A stretch of 44,241 nucleotides of DNA from Roseomonas sp. GC11 (GCF_024437745.1 NZ_JANFNY010000039.1:1-44241), one strand, 5' to 3'. Positions 17,617 to 25,977 are shown, numbered from the stretch's first letter. Translations and numbers: made by a program. Notes: a model not told the origin generated them from the sequence alone.

Positions 17617-18030
17617 CTATTCCGCCAGGCCGCCCATGCGGCACAGCAAGGCCCAGTGCTCCGCGGAAACCGGCATCACCGAGAGGCGGGACTGGCGGAT
17701 CAACCCGATCTCCGACAGCTCCGGCGTGGCCTTGATCTCGGCCAGCGTCACCGGCCGCGGCATCGGGGCCAGGGCGCGCATATCCACGCAGGCCCAGCGG
17801 CCACTCTCCTCCGTCGGGTCGGGATAGGACTCCCGCGCCACCTCCACCACGCCGACAATCTCCTTGCCGATGTTGGAGTGGTAGAAGAAGGCGCGGTCAC
17901 CCAGCCGCATGGCGCGCAGGTTCTTCGCCGCCTGCGCGTTGCGCACACCGGTCCAGGGCTCGACGCCATTCGCCACCTGCTGCTGCCAGGAGAAGGCGTC
18001 CGGCTCGCTCTTGACCAGCCAGAAAGCCAT
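17617..18030 (-). CDS. EVE domain-containing protein
   Basis: A protein of 137 residues that is one EVE (PUA-like) domain: MAFWLVKSEPDAFSWQQ at the start, WTGVRNAQAAKNLRAMRLGDRAFFYHSN in the middle, IVGVVEVARESYPDPT, and the C-terminal HWALLCRMGGL. EVE domains bind modified bases in DNA or RNA. Stand-alone bacterial members such as this one resemble the human THYN1 type. Its ATG overlaps the upstream YciI stop by one base (TGATG), so the pair is an operon and the products may be made together. The physiological ligand is not known. Confidence 0.92.
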   Translation of the reverse strand: MAFWLVKSEPDAFSWQQQVANGVEPWTGVRNAQAAKNLRAMRLGDRAFFYHSNIGKEIVGVVEVARESYPDPTEESGRWACVDMRALAPMPRPVTLAEIKATPELSEIGLIRQSRLSVMPVSAEHWALLCRMGGLAE

Positions 18031-18323
18031 CAGCCGAGCCGCTTGCCGCCGGCATAGACCTGCCGGAAGGGCCGCACCGTCACCTTGGCGAAGAGCCCGG
18101 CCTTGGCATAGGGGTCCTCCGCCGCGAAGGCCTCGGCCGCCGCCTGGTCCGGCAGATCCACCAGCAGCACGCTGCCGCAGGGCTTGCCCTCGGCATCCAG
18201 GATCGGGCCAGCCTGGACCAGCGCCTCCACCTTGCTGTCCAGGTAGTCCAGATGGGTCGGGCGGGTGGCGAGGCGCAGTTCCAGCGCGGCCGGCTTGTCC
18301 TCGCAGAGAATGGCGAACAGCAT
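18030..18323 (-). CDS. YciI family protein
   Basis: A protein of 97 residues with the YciI fold (ferredoxin-like). MLFAILCEDKPAALELRLATRPTHLDYLDS contains the conserved His-x-Asp (H-L-D-Y) proposed as an active site, and GSVLLVDLPDQAAAEAFAAEDPYAKAGLFAKVTVRPFRQV is the family's second half. Start 18323 is set by the AGGAGG-type site just upstream on the minus strand; the 16-residue extension is not supported. It is immediately followed by the EVE gene. YciI proteins have been reported as small hydrolases in a few cases; the reaction here is unknown. Confidence 0.9.
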   Translation of the reverse strand: MLFAILCEDKPAALELRLATRPTHLDYLDSKVEALVQAGPILDAEGKPCGSVLLVDLPDQAAAEAFAAEDPYAKAGLFAKVTVRPFRQVYAGGKRLG

Positions 18324-18431
18324 CGGGGAATCCCTCCTGGTCGGCTGCCGGGGCGGCGCCGCTCCCGCCATGACGTAACCGGGTGCGGGGATGGCTTCAA
18401 TCCGGCGCCATCAACGCCTAGGTTGCGCGGC

Positions 18432-19232
18432 GTGAGCACCCCGATCCGCCCTGCCCCCGCGCCCCGCACGCCGCGCCCTGCCGCCGGCGGCCTCCACCGC
18501 TTCGCCAATCCGGGCCAGTTCCTGCGCCTGACGGAGCGGCTGCTGCCCTGGCTCTGGGGCCTCGCCGGCCTCGTCCTGGCCGCGGGCGCCGCCTGGGCGC
18601 TGGCCTTCTCCCCGCCCGACTGGCAGCAGGGGGAGACGGTGCGAATCATGTATGTCCATGTGCCGATGGCCTGGCTGGCCATGGGCGGCTATGCCGGCCT
18701 CGCCATCACCTCGCTGATGGGGCTGATCTGGCGCCACCCGCTGGCCGATCTCGCGGCGCGGGAACTCTCCCCGGTGGGCGCCATGGTCACCGCGCTCTGC
18801 CTCGCCACTGGCAGCCTCTGGGGCCGGCCGATGTGGGGCACCTGGTGGGCCTGGGATGCGCGGATGACCTCCGTGCTGATCCTCTTCTTCCTCTGGGTCG
18901 GCCATGCCGCCCTCGTCCGCGCCTTCGACGATGAGGAGCGCGGCGCCCGCGCCGGCGCCATCCTGGCGCTGATCGGCGCGGTGAACCTGCCGGTCATCAA
19001 GTGGAGCGTGGACTGGTTCAACACCCTGCACCAATCCGCCTCCGTCACCCGCGCGGCGGCGCCGGGGATGCATGTGGACATCCTCTACCCGCTGCTCACC
19101 TGCGCCATCGGCTTCACCCTGGCCTTCGCCGCCCTGGTGGTGGCGCGCACCCGCGCCGCGGTGATGGAAAAGCGCCTGCGCCAGCTCCAGCTCGCCCAGG
19201 CCCGCAGCCACGACACCCGCCCCCATGCCTGA
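18432..19232 (+). CDS. ccmC: CcmC, heme transporter of cytochrome c maturation
   Basis: A 266-residue polytopic membrane protein with six predicted helices. The tryptophan-rich WWD signature is WGTWWAWDARMTSVLILFFLWVGH, which presents heme on the periplasmic side. Conserved histidines lie in VHVPMAWL and in LHQSASV. CcmC attaches heme to CcmE. The start is GTG at 18432 (VSTPIRPAPAPRT); the frame extends upstream into the yciI region without meaning. It normally follows ccmA and ccmB, but here the gene upstream is on the other strand. A 324-base gap full of 39-bp repeats separates it from ccmD. Confidence 0.95.
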   Translation: MSTPIRPAPAPRTPRPAAGGLHRFANPGQFLRLTERLLPWLWGLAGLVLAAGAAWALAFSPPDWQQGETVRIMYVHVPMAWLAMGGYAGLAITSLMGLIWRHPLADLAARELSPVGAMVTALCLATGSLWGRPMWGTWWAWDARMTSVLILFFLWVGHAALVRAFDDEERGARAGAILALIGAVNLPVIKWSVDWFNTLHQSASVTRAAAPGMHVDILYPLLTCAIGFTLAFAALVVARTRAAVMEKRLRQLQLAQARSHDTRPHA

Positions 19233-19425
19233 TTCTTTTTCAGGCTGCCGCTCCCCGGCTTCCAGTCGGGATTCTTTTTCGGGCTGCCGCTCCCGGGTTT
19301 CCAGGCGGGACTCTTTTTCGGGCTGCCGCTCCCGGGTTTCCAGGCGGGACTCTTTTTCGGGCTGCCGCTCCCGGGGTTCCAGGTGGGGCTCTTTTCCGGG
19401 CTGCCGCTCCAGGGGTTCCAGGTGG
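19231..19425 (+). repeat. Tandem array of five 39-bp repeats between ccmC and ccmD
   Basis: Units start at 19231, 19270, 19309, 19348 and 19387, each 39 bases. The consensus is GACTCTTTTTCGGGCTGCCG followed by CTCCCGGGTTTCCAGGCGG. The second and third units are almost identical; the first and fifth diverge, and a degenerate sixth runs to about 19459. The core TTTTTCAGGCTGCCG is shared with the composite repeats elsewhere in the window. Because 39 is a multiple of three, the array has an open frame (SFSGCRSRVSRRD repeats), but there is no sign that it is translated. The remaining 100 bases before ccmD show nothing recognisable apart from a ribosome binding site. Confidence 0.9.
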
Positions 19426-19556
19426 GGCTCTGGGGCGGGGCTCCCGGCGCGGGGCGTGGGGTGGCGTGAGCGCGGGGGCACAGGAAAACGCCGGATCGGC
19501 AATTCCATCCAGCCCGTATTGCGCCATATCAAGGCGGTGGCAGGAGGCTGCGGGGC

Positions 19557-19703
19557 ATGACGCAACACTGGTGGCACGTGGCCATCGCCTGGGCGCTGGC
19601 GGCGCTGGGCTTTGGCGGCATGGCCTGGATGGCCGCGCGGCGGCATGCGGCGGCAAAGCGGCGCATGGCCCTGCTCGGCCCCCGCGAGAGGAGGCAGGGG
19701 TGA
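19557..19703 (+). CDS. ccmD: CcmD, small heme exporter accessory protein
   Basis: A 48-residue protein, MTQHWWHVAIAWALAALGFG followed by GMAWMAARRHAAAKRRMALLG and a basic tail. It has one membrane helix with a positively charged cytoplasmic end, as in CcmD, which helps release holo-CcmE from the CcmABC complex. CAGGAGG at 19541-19547 is a strong ribosome binding site. The TGA overlaps the GTG start of ccmE (GTGA at 19700-19703). The size, topology and position between ccmC and ccmE make the assignment secure despite low sequence conservation in this family. Confidence 0.9.
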   Translation: MTQHWWHVAIAWALAALGFGGMAWMAARRHAAAKRRMALLGPRERRQG

Positions 19704-20218
19704 GTCTGACGCGCAAACAGCGCCGCATCTGGATCGTGCTGCTGGCCGGCCTCGGCCTCGGCACCGCCACGGCGCTGACGCTCACGGCCTTCCAGGACAA
19801 TCTCGTCTTCTTCCTGGCGCCGAGCGACATCGCCAGCAGGAACCCCGGCCCGGAGCGCGCCTTCCGCCTCGGCGGGCTGGTGGAATCCGGCAGCCTGGCG
19901 CGCGGCGAGACGCCGGAGGGCAAGCCCGAGGCGCGCTTCCGCGTCACCGATGGCCCCGTCACCATCCCCGTCACCTATGTCGGCGTGCTGCCGGACCTGT
20001 TCCGTGAGGGGCAGGGCGTGGTGGCGCTGGGCAAGCTCGGGCGCGATGGCCAGTTCCGCGCCAGCGAGGTGCTGGCCCGCCATGACGAGACCTACATGCC
20101 CCCCGAGGTGGCCGATGCCCTGAAGCGCAGCGGCCACTGGGACCCGGCCAAGGGCGCCCCGCCCCCGGCCGCCACCTGGAACACCCTGGCGCCGAAGCCG
20201 GAGAAGCAGGGCGGATGA
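19700..20218 (+). CDS. ccmE: CcmE, periplasmic heme chaperone
   Basis: A 172-residue protein starting with GTG. A single N-terminal membrane anchor (RIWIVLLAGLGLGTATALTLTAF) holds a periplasmic OB-fold. The heme-binding motif is R127-H128-D-E-T-Y132; H128 forms the covalent bond to heme and Y132 is the usual axial ligand. CcmE takes heme from CcmC and passes it to the CcmF/H ligase. It overlaps ccmD at its start and ccmF at its end (ATGA at 20215-20218), a tight coupled unit. Confidence 0.97.
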   Translation: MSLTRKQRRIWIVLLAGLGLGTATALTLTAFQDNLVFFLAPSDIASRNPGPERAFRLGGLVESGSLARGETPEGKPEARFRVTDGPVTIPVTYVGVLPDLFREGQGVVALGKLGRDGQFRASEVLARHDETYMPPEVADALKRSGHWDPAKGAPPPAATWNTLAPKPEKQGG

Positions 20219-22206
20219 TCGCGGAATTCGGGCATTTCGCCCTGGCGCTGGCCTTCGCCCTGGCGCTGGCCCAGACGGTGCTGCCGCTCTGGGGCGTGGC
20301 GCGGGGCGATGCCCGGCTGATGGGCGCCGCCGCCCCCCTGGCCCTCGGGCAGCTGCTGGCCTGCGCCGCCGCCTTCGGCGCGCTGCTCACCGCCTTCGCG
20401 GTGAACGACACCAGCGTCATCAACGTCGTGCAGAACAGCCACTCGGCCAAGCCGATGCTGTACAAATTCGCCGGCGCCTGGGGCAATCATGAGGGCTCGA
20501 TGCTCCTCTGGGTGCTCATCCTGGCGCTGTGCGGCGGGGCGGTGGCGGGTTTCGGGCGGGATCTGCCGGGCGTGCTGCGGGCGCGGGTGCTGGCGGTGCT
20601 CGGGCTGGTGGCGCTGGGCTTCCTGGCCTTCGTGCTGGCCACCTCCAACCCCTTTGGCCGGGTCTGGCCCCCCGCGCCGGATGGCCAGGGGCTGAACCCG
20701 GTGTTGCAGGACCCTGGCCTCGCCTTTCACCCGCCGCTGCTCTACCTCGGCTATGTCGGCTATGCCGTCACCTTCGCCTTCGCCGTCGCGGCCCTGCTGG
20801 AGGGGCGGGTGGATGCCGCCTGGGGCCGCTGGGTGCGCCCCTGGGCGCTGGCGGCGTGGTCCTTCCTCACCCTCGGCATCGCGCTCGGCTCCTGGTGGGC
20901 CTATTATGAACTCGGCTGGGGCGGCTACTGGTTCTGGGACCCGGTGGAGAATGCCTCCCTCCTCCCCTGGCTGGCTGGCAGCGCGCTGCTGCATTCCGCC
21001 ATCGTGGTGGAGAAGCGCGAGGCGCTGAAGATCTGGACCCTGCTGCTGGCGCTGCTGGCCTTCGGCTTCTCGCTGCTGGGCACCTTCCTGGTGCGCTCGG
21101 GCGTGCTGAACTCGGTGCATGCCTTCGCCAGCGATCCCTCGCGCGGCACCTTCATCCTCGCCCTGCTCGGCATCTATGTGGCGGGCAGCCTCGCCCTCTT
21201 CGCCTGGCGGGCGCCGGCCATGGCGCCCACCGGCCTCTTCGCCCCGCTCTCGCGGGAGGGGGCGCTGGTGCTGAACAACCTGCTGCTCTGCGCCATGGCG
21301 GCGGTGGTGCTGGCCGGCACGCTCTGGCCGATGTTCGCCGACCTGCTGCTGGACCAGAAGATTTCCGTCGGCCCGCCCTTCTTCAACACCGCCATCCTGC
21401 CGCTGGTGGCGCCGCTGCTGCTGGCCATGGCGGCCGGGCCGCTGCTGCCGTGGAAGCGCGCCCGCCTCTGGCCGGTGCTGCAACGCCTGTGGTGGGCGGC
21501 GCTGCTCGCCGCGGGGGCGGTGGCGGTGATGCTGGCCTTCGCCGGCTGGCGCACCGGCCCGGCGCTGGGCTTCGCCGCCGCGCTCTGGCTGATCGGCGGC
21601 GCCCTGGCCGACCTCACGGACCGCATCGCCCTGTTCCGCCGCCCGGCCGCCGCCTGGAGCCGCGCCCGTGGCCTGCCGCGCGCCGCCTGGGGCGCCGCGC
21701 TGGCGCATGGCGGGCTGGGCCTTTCGCTGCTCGGCATGGCCGGGATGGGCCTTGCCACCGATACCCTGGCCGCGCTGCGCCCCGGCGCCACCCTGAACCA
21801 CGCCGGCTATCAATGGCGCCTGGAGCGGCTGGAGGACGTGGCCGGCCCCAACTGGACCGCCCGCCGCGCCACCGTGACCGTGCTGCGCGATGGCGCCGTG
21901 GTGACCGTGCTGACGCCGGAGCGCCGCAGCTTCCCCGTGGCCGCCGGCATGACCACCACCGAGGCCGCCATCCACACCAGCCTGACGGGCGATCTCTACG
22001 CTGTCCTGGGCGAGGAGCAGGGGGACCGCGCCGTGCTGCGCGTCCACCACAATATCCTCGCCCCCTGGATCTGGCTGGGCGCGCTGGTGATGGCGTTGGG
22101 CGGTGCGCTTTCCCTGACGGACCGCCGCATCCGCGTCGCCGCCCCTGCCCCGCGCTCTGTCCTGTCCGCTGCCGGCCATGGCCCAGACGTCAGCCGCCCC
22201 ACTTAA
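20215..22206 (+). CDS. ccmF: CcmF, heme lyase subunit
   Basis: A large polytopic membrane protein of 663 residues that transfers heme from CcmE to apocytochrome c with CcmH. The WWD signature is WGGYWFWDPVENASLLPWL, flanked by conserved histidines (NSHSAKPMLYKFAGAWGNHEGS before it). Around 15 hydrophobic segments are visible. ATG overlaps the ccmE stop. The last 20 or so residues (APAPRSVLSAAGHGPDVSRPT) follow the final membrane helix. They are coded by sequence that recurs, 50 bases further on, just after the stop (22161-22183 versus 22211-22233), so the tail is probably repeat-derived. Confidence 0.97.
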   Translation: MIAEFGHFALALAFALALAQTVLPLWGVARGDARLMGAAAPLALGQLLACAAAFGALLTAFAVNDTSVINVVQNSHSAKPMLYKFAGAWGNHEGSMLLWVLILALCGGAVAGFGRDLPGVLRARVLAVLGLVALGFLAFVLATSNPFGRVWPPAPDGQGLNPVLQDPGLAFHPPLLYLGYVGYAVTFAFAVAALLEGRVDAAWGRWVRPWALAAWSFLTLGIALGSWWAYYELGWGGYWFWDPVENASLLPWLAGSALLHSAIVVEKREALKIWTLLLALLAFGFSLLGTFLVRSGVLNSVHAFASDPSRGTFILALLGIYVAGSLALFAWRAPAMAPTGLFAPLSREGALVLNNLLLCAMAAVVLAGTLWPMFADLLLDQKISVGPPFFNTAILPLVAPLLLAMAAGPLLPWKRARLWPVLQRLWWAALLAAGAVAVMLAFAGWRTGPALGFAAALWLIGGALADLTDRIALFRRPAAAWSRARGLPRAAWGAALAHGGLGLSLLGMAGMGLATDTLAALRPGATLNHAGYQWRLERLEDVAGPNWTARRATVTVLRDGAVVTVLTPERRSFPVAAGMTTTEAAIHTSLTGDLYAVLGEEQGDRAVLRVHHNILAPWIWLGALVMALGGALSLTDRRIRVAAPAPRSVLSAAGHGPDVSRPT

Positions 22207-22330
22207 CTGTCTTGTCCGCTGCTGGTCATGGCCGCGCCCCGCTGTGCCGGGAGACGGCGGCAGCCTGACAGAAAGAAGAAGGGGGTCTGGGGGAATTCAT
22301 TCCCCCAGAATTTTTCTCGGCTTTTTTCTC
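22207..22330 (+). repeat. Repeat and terminator-like hairpin inside the ccm operon (ccmF-ccmG gap)
   Basis: CTTGTCCGCTGCTGGTCATG (22211-22230) repeats the ccmF 3' end. It is followed by the GC core CCCGCTGTGCCGGGAGACGG, CAGCCTGACAGAAAGAAG, and a hairpin at 22286-22309 (stem TCTGGGGGAAT) followed by T-rich tracts. The element is like those after acs and typA. If it terminates transcription, ccmGHI would need readthrough or a local promoter. Confidence 0.75.
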
Positions 22331-22374
22331 AGATTTTTTCTCCTGCCTCACGTCTCGCAAAAAGGTTTCCCACC

Positions 22375-22938
22375 ATGCCCCTGACCACGCGCCGCGCCCT
22401 GATGCTGGCCCCGCTGGGCGTGGCGGTGGCGGGGGGAGCCGGCTTCTATGCCATGCTGCGCGGCCTGGGCAGCGGCAGCTATGACCCGCGCGGCGTGCCT
22501 TCGGCGCTGGTGGGCAAGCCGGCCCCGGCCTTCACCCTGCCCGCCCTGCCGGGCGCCCCTGCCCCGGCCTTTGGCGATGCCGATCTGCGCAACCTCCCCG
22601 GCCCGGTGCTGGTGAATTTCTGGGCGAGCTGGTGCGTGCCCTGCATTGTCGAGCACCCGCAGCTGATGCGCCTGTCGCGCGAGGGGGTGCCGATCCTCGG
22701 CATCAACTACAAGGACAAGGCGGCGGATGCGGCGCAGTTCCTGACGCGCCACGGCAACCCCTTCCAGCGCCTGGGCCAGGACGAGCCGGGGCGTGTGGCC
22801 ATCGATTGGGGCGTCTATGGCGTGCCGGAGACTTATCTGCTGGACCGCGCCGGCATCATCCGCTGGCGCTGGCCCGGCCCGGTGACACCGGAGGTCCTGG
22901 ACCAGGATATCCGCCCCCTGCTGAAGCGCCACGCCTGA
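22375..22938 (+). CDS. ccmG: CcmG/DsbE, thiol:disulfide interchange protein
   Basis: A periplasmic, membrane-anchored thioredoxin-fold protein of 187 residues. An N-terminal hydrophobic segment ([21 protein letters not shown]) is followed by the redoxin domain with the active site W-C87-V-P-C90 in [15 protein letters not shown]. The family-typical [23 protein letters not shown], including the cis-proline, follows. It keeps apocytochrome and CcmH cysteines reduced for heme attachment. ATG at 22375 follows AAAGG; a longer frame upstream runs through the repeat and is not real. The stop overlaps the ccmH start (TGATG). Confidence 0.96.
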   Translation: MPLTTRRALMLAPLGVAVAGGAGFYAMLRGLGSGSYDPRGVPSALVGKPAPAFTLPALPGAPAPAFGDADLRNLPGPVLVNFWASWCVPCIVEHPQLMRLSREGVPILGINYKDKAADAAQFLTRHGNPFQRLGQDEPGRVAIDWGVYGVPETYLLDRAGIIRWRWPGPVTPEVLDQDIRPLLKRHA

Positions 22939-23402
22939 TGCGCCGGCTTCTTCTGGCCCTGCTGCTGGGCGCCCCGCTGCTGGCCACGGCCCATGCCGTC
23001 GGCCTGCCTTCCGAGTTGCTGGCCGACCCGGCGCAGGAGCAGCGCGCCCGCGCCATCGGGCGGGAATTGCGCTGCCTCGTCTGCCAGAACCAGTCCATCG
23101 AGGACAGCGAGGCGGATCTGGCGCGCGACCTCCGCCGCATCGTGCGCGAGCGCGTGGCGGCCGGGGAAAACGACGCCCAGGTCATCGACTATGTCCATGC
23201 CCGCTATGGCGATTTCGTGCTGCTGCGGCCGCCGCTGAACGCGGCCACGCTGCTGCTCTGGGGCATGCCGGTGCTGGCGCTGGGGGGCGGGCTGCTGGCC
23301 ATCCTGCTGCTGCGCCGGCGCGGCGCGCCGCCACCGCCGCCGCCGCTCTCGGCCGAGGAACAGGCGCGCCTCGCCGCGCTGGAGGAACAGGCTCCGCGAT
23401 GA
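22938..23402 (+). CDS. ccmH: CcmH, cytochrome c maturation thiol-reductase
   Basis: A 154-residue protein with a signal peptide ([20 protein letters not shown]). The hallmark motif is L-R-C46-L-V-C49-Q-N-Q-S-I. A three-helix domain ([43 protein letters not shown]) follows, then one C-terminal membrane helix and a Pro-rich tail. It reduces the apocytochrome CXXCH disulfide and partners CcmF in the lyase. It overlaps ccmG at the start and ccmI at the end (ATGA at 23399-23402). Confidence 0.97.
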   Translation: MRRLLLALLLGAPLLATAHAVGLPSELLADPAQEQRARAIGRELRCLVCQNQSIEDSEADLARDLRRIVRERVAAGENDAQVIDYVHARYGDFVLLRPPLNAATLLLWGMPVLALGGGLLAILLLRRRGAPPPPPPLSAEEQARLAALEEQAPR

Positions 23403-24205
23403 TCTGGCTGCTTTTCCTGGCGCTTGCCGTGCTGGCCCTGGCGCCGCTCGGCTGGTCCCTGCTGCGCCCGCCCCGGCTGACCGGGCGGCGCGAGGCTGAT
23501 CTTGCCCTCTACCGCGCCCAGCTGGCGGAGCTGGAGCGCGAGCGCGAGGCCGGGCGGCTGGAGCCGGAGGCCCACCGCGCCGCCGTGCTGGAGGTGCAGC
23601 GCCGCCTGCTGGCCATGCCGGAGGGCGCCACCGCCGCCCTTCCGGGGCGCCCGCCGGGGCGCGGGGCGGCGGTGCTCGGGGCGCTGCTCTTCCTGCTGCC
23701 GGCCTTCGGCGTGGGGCTGTATCTGTGGCATGGCGAGCCGGACATCCCCGCCGCCCCCTATGCCGAGCGCGCCGCCGCCGCCGCGCGGGACGAGGCGCTG
23801 CTCACCCGCCTGCGCGAACGCCTCTCGCAGGGTCCGCAGGACAGCGAGGTGACGCGCCAGGGCTGGGTGCTGCTCGGCAATGCGGAGCGCGGCCGCGGCC
23901 ATCTGGAGCGCGCGGCCGAGGCCTGGCAGCGCGCGCTCGATACCCGCTTCGAGGGACCTCTGGCCGCCGAACTGGCGGAGATGCAGATCGAGCGCGGCCG
24001 GCTGGAAGATGCGGAAAACCTCGTCCGGCGGGCGATGGAGATCGACCCGGCGGAGCCGCGCCTGCGCTACCTGCGCGGGCTGGTCCAGGCCCGGGGCGGG
24101 CGCAGCGAGGAGGCGCGGGCCAGCTGGAGAAGCCTGCTGGCCGATGCGCCCGCCGATGCGCCGTGGCGCGGGCTGGTCGAGCGGCGGTTGCAGGAATTGC
24201 CGTGA
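23399..24205 (+). CDS. ccmI: CcmI, apocytochrome c chaperone subunit
   Basis: A 268-residue protein with two N-terminal membrane helices ([22 protein letters not shown] and [21 protein letters not shown]) joined by a cytoplasmic loop that carries the helix [20 protein letters not shown], typical of CcmI. The periplasmic C-terminal half is TPR-like ([31 protein letters not shown], then [25 protein letters not shown]). It binds apocytochrome C-termini and hands them to CcmFH. It is the last gene of the ccm cluster; a 39-bp hairpin array begins 5 bases after its stop. Confidence 0.93.
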   Translation: MIWLLFLALAVLALAPLGWSLLRPPRLTGRREADLALYRAQLAELEREREAGRLEPEAHRAAVLEVQRRLLAMPEGATAALPGRPPGRGAAVLGALLFLLPAFGVGLYLWHGEPDIPAAPYAERAAAAARDEALLTRLRERLSQGPQDSEVTRQGWVLLGNAERGRGHLERAAEAWQRALDTRFEGPLAAELAEMQIERGRLEDAENLVRRAMEIDPAEPRLRYLRGLVQARGGRSEEARASWRSLLADAPADAPWRGLVERRLQELP

Positions 24206-24210
24206 CGCCT

Positions 24211-24378
24211 GGGGAGGCTCCGCCTCCCCAAACCAAGCTGCTGTTCCTTGGGGAGGCGCCGCCTCCCCAAACCAAGCTGCTGTTCCTTGGGGAGGCGCCG
24301 CCTCCCCAAACGAAGCTGCTGTTCCTTGGGGAGGCTCCGCCTCCCCAAACCCCTCCGCCGGGGTGGCACGGCCACCCC
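24211..24378 (+). repeat. Tandem array of 39-bp hairpin repeats after ccmI
   Basis: Units start at 24211, 24250, 24289 and 24328. Each opens with a perfect 19-base hairpin (8-bp stem GGGGAGGC, 3-base loop) followed by the spacer AAACCAAGCTGCTGTTCCTT. The fourth unit keeps only the hairpin, then comes another hairpin with stem GGGGTGGC (24360-24378). The loop varies (TCC or GCC) and one spacer base differs (AAACG). It probably ends the ccm transcript. Hairpins of the same form lie at 34864-34882 and 39093-39111. Confidence 0.9.
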
Positions 24379-24434
24379 GGACCCCGCGTTCCGTGCAGGG
24401 TGTAGCCTGGGGTACAAGACAGGGCATTGGTTAC

Positions 24435-24488
24435 AAATATCTGATTTAAAAAGGGAAATTGACGACGACGCGCCACGCGGGGTATCGC
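24435..24488 (+). promoter_or_regulatory. Candidate promoter region of mntP
   Basis: An AT-rich island (24429-24460) stands out against the GC-rich background. TTGACG (24459-24464) and TATCGC (24483-24488) are 18 bases apart and could be -35 and -10 boxes. Just upstream AAAT (24435-24438) and ATTT (24444-24447) form a small inverted repeat that could bind a regulator. No yybP-ykoY riboswitch was recognised. Confidence 0.3.
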
Positions 24489-24514
24489 GGCGGCGGTTTT
24501 GGAAGGGCGCCGCC

Positions 24515-25072
24515 ATGTCTCCTGTCTCGATCGCCGTGCTGGCCCTTGGCATGTCGGTGGATGCCTTCGCGGCGGCCCTGGGGCGTGGTGCCGGGGCCCG
24601 GCGCGTGCGGCTGGGCGATGCCCTGCGCACGGGGCTGGTCTTTGGCGTGGTGGAGGCGCTGACGCCCGTCCTCGGCTGGGCCGCCGGGGTCATGGCCGCC
24701 GGCGCGGTGCAGGCGGTGGATCACTGGATCGCCTTCGGCCTGCTCGGGCTGGTGGGCGGGCGCATGCTGGCCGAGGCGCTGCGCCGCGCGCCAGAAGCCC
24801 CGGCGCCCGCGCGCTCAGCCTGGATGCTGCTGGCCACCGCCCTCGGCACCAGCCTGGACGCCATGGCGGTGGGGGTTTCGCTGGCCTTCCTCGATGCCGA
24901 GATCTGGGTGATCGCCCTGGCCACCGGCGCGGCCACCTTCTGCATGGCCACCGGCGGCATGCTGGCCGGGCGGCTGCTCGGCACCCGGCTGGGGCGCGCC
25001 GCCGAGGCCCTGGGCGGCATCGCCCTCATCCTGCTCGGCACCGCCATCCTGCATGAACATTTGAACAGCTAA
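24515..25072 (+). CDS. mntP: MntP, manganese efflux pump
   Basis: A 185-residue membrane protein of six helices in two inverted halves. Each half opens with a similar acidic motif: [10 protein letters not shown] (D16) and [10 protein letters not shown] (D115), matching residues needed for Mn2+ export in the E. coli protein. The cytoplasmic loop between the halves ([12 protein letters not shown]) is short. GGAAGG lies before the ATG; the longer frame reaching back through the 39-bp repeats is not real. It protects against excess manganese. It is probably a single-gene unit. Confidence 0.94.
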   Translation: MSPVSIAVLALGMSVDAFAAALGRGAGARRVRLGDALRTGLVFGVVEALTPVLGWAAGVMAAGAVQAVDHWIAFGLLGLVGGRMLAEALRRAPEAPAPARSAWMLLATALGTSLDAMAVGVSLAFLDAEIWVIALATGAATFCMATGGMLAGRLLGTRLGRAAEALGGIALILLGTAILHEHLNS

Positions 25073-25245
25073 CGGCCATCTTTACGCTTTCGTGTCGTTC
25101 CGCCGCCTAGGCTCCAGGCCTGGACGCGGAGGACCACCAGCGCAAGGCCCGGCATAGCACCCGGCGCACAGCGTTGTGTGAAGGAAACAAGACAGCCTCC
25201 GCCCCGGATCGGCTTTGCTGATCATCGGACAGGCAGGAGGCAACG

Positions 25246-25977
25246 ATGCGGCGACGTTCCTTGCTGGCGGCGGGTTCCCTGGCGGCGGGCGCCGCCATGT
25301 GGCCCAGGCGGCTCCGGGCGGAGGAGGCGGTGGATGTCCTCCTCGTCCTGGCCGTCGATGTCTCACGTTCCATCGACGAGGATGAGGCGAAGCTCCAGCG
25401 GGAGGGCTATCGCGGCGCGCTGTCCGACCCGCGGGTGGTGGAGGCCATCCGGGGTGGCTCGGTGGGCGCCATTGGCGTCACCTATGTCGAGTGGGCGGGC
25501 ATTGAGTATCAGCGGCAGGTGCTGCCCTGGATGCGCATCGGCAGCCAGGTGGAGGCGGAGGCCTGGTCTTCCGCCCTGGCGGAGGCGCCGCGCGCCTCGC
25601 TCTCCTGGACCTCGATTTCCGGCGGCATCGACTTCAGCCTGAAGGTGATGGCCGATGCGCCCTTCGAGGGCACGCGCAAGGTGATCGATGTCTCGGGCGA
25701 TGGGGTGAACAATTCCGGCCCGCCGGTGGAGCCGGTGCGGGACCGCGCGGTGGCCGAGGGCGTGGTGATCAACGGCCTGCCCATCCTGAACGACCAGCCC
25801 AGCTTCGGCCGGCGTGGCAGCCTGACCCTGGACCAGTATTACGCGGAATCGGTCATTGGCGGCCCGGGCGCCTTCCTGGTGGTGGCACAGGATTTCGAGG
25901 CCTTTGGCCAGGCGGTGCGGCGCAAGCTGATCCGTGAGATCGCCGGCCTTTCCGGCCCCGTGGTGATGTATGGCTGA
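25246..25977 (+). CDS. DUF1194 domain-containing exported VWA-like protein
   Basis: A protein of 243 residues. The N-terminus MRRRSLLAAGSLAAGAAMW looks like a twin-arginine signal, ending near RLRAEEA. The mature part is a DUF1194 / von Willebrand factor A-like fold: VDVLLVLAVDVSRSIDEDEAKLQREGY has the D-x-S-x-S metal-site (MIDAS) motif, and KVIDVSGDGVNNSGPP gives the second acidic loop. The ribosome binding site AGGAGG lies 6-7 bases upstream. It stands alone, with about 170 bases of featureless sequence before it and a repeat after it. Members are widespread in alphaproteobacteria, and the partner is unknown. Confidence 0.85.
   Translation: MRRRSLLAAGSLAAGAAMWPRRLRAEEAVDVLLVLAVDVSRSIDEDEAKLQREGYRGALSDPRVVEAIRGGSVGAIGVTYVEWAGIEYQRQVLPWMRIGSQVEAEAWSSALAEAPRASLSWTSISGGIDFSLKVMADAPFEGTRKVIDVSGDGVNNSGPPVEPVRDRAVAEGVVINGLPILNDQPSFGRRGSLTLDQYYAESVIGGPGAFLVVAQDFEAFGQAVRRKLIREIAGLSGPVVMYG

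Noticed and set aside
19231-19425. The 39-bp array as a CRISPR
   Set aside because: Units are directly adjacent with no unique spacers, and no cas gene is nearby. The same holds for the array at 24211.
19225-19560. An open frame with SFSGCRSRVSRRD repeats across the 39-bp array
   Set aside because: The frame stays open only because the period is a multiple of three; there is no ribosome binding site, and the units drift without regard to codon positions.
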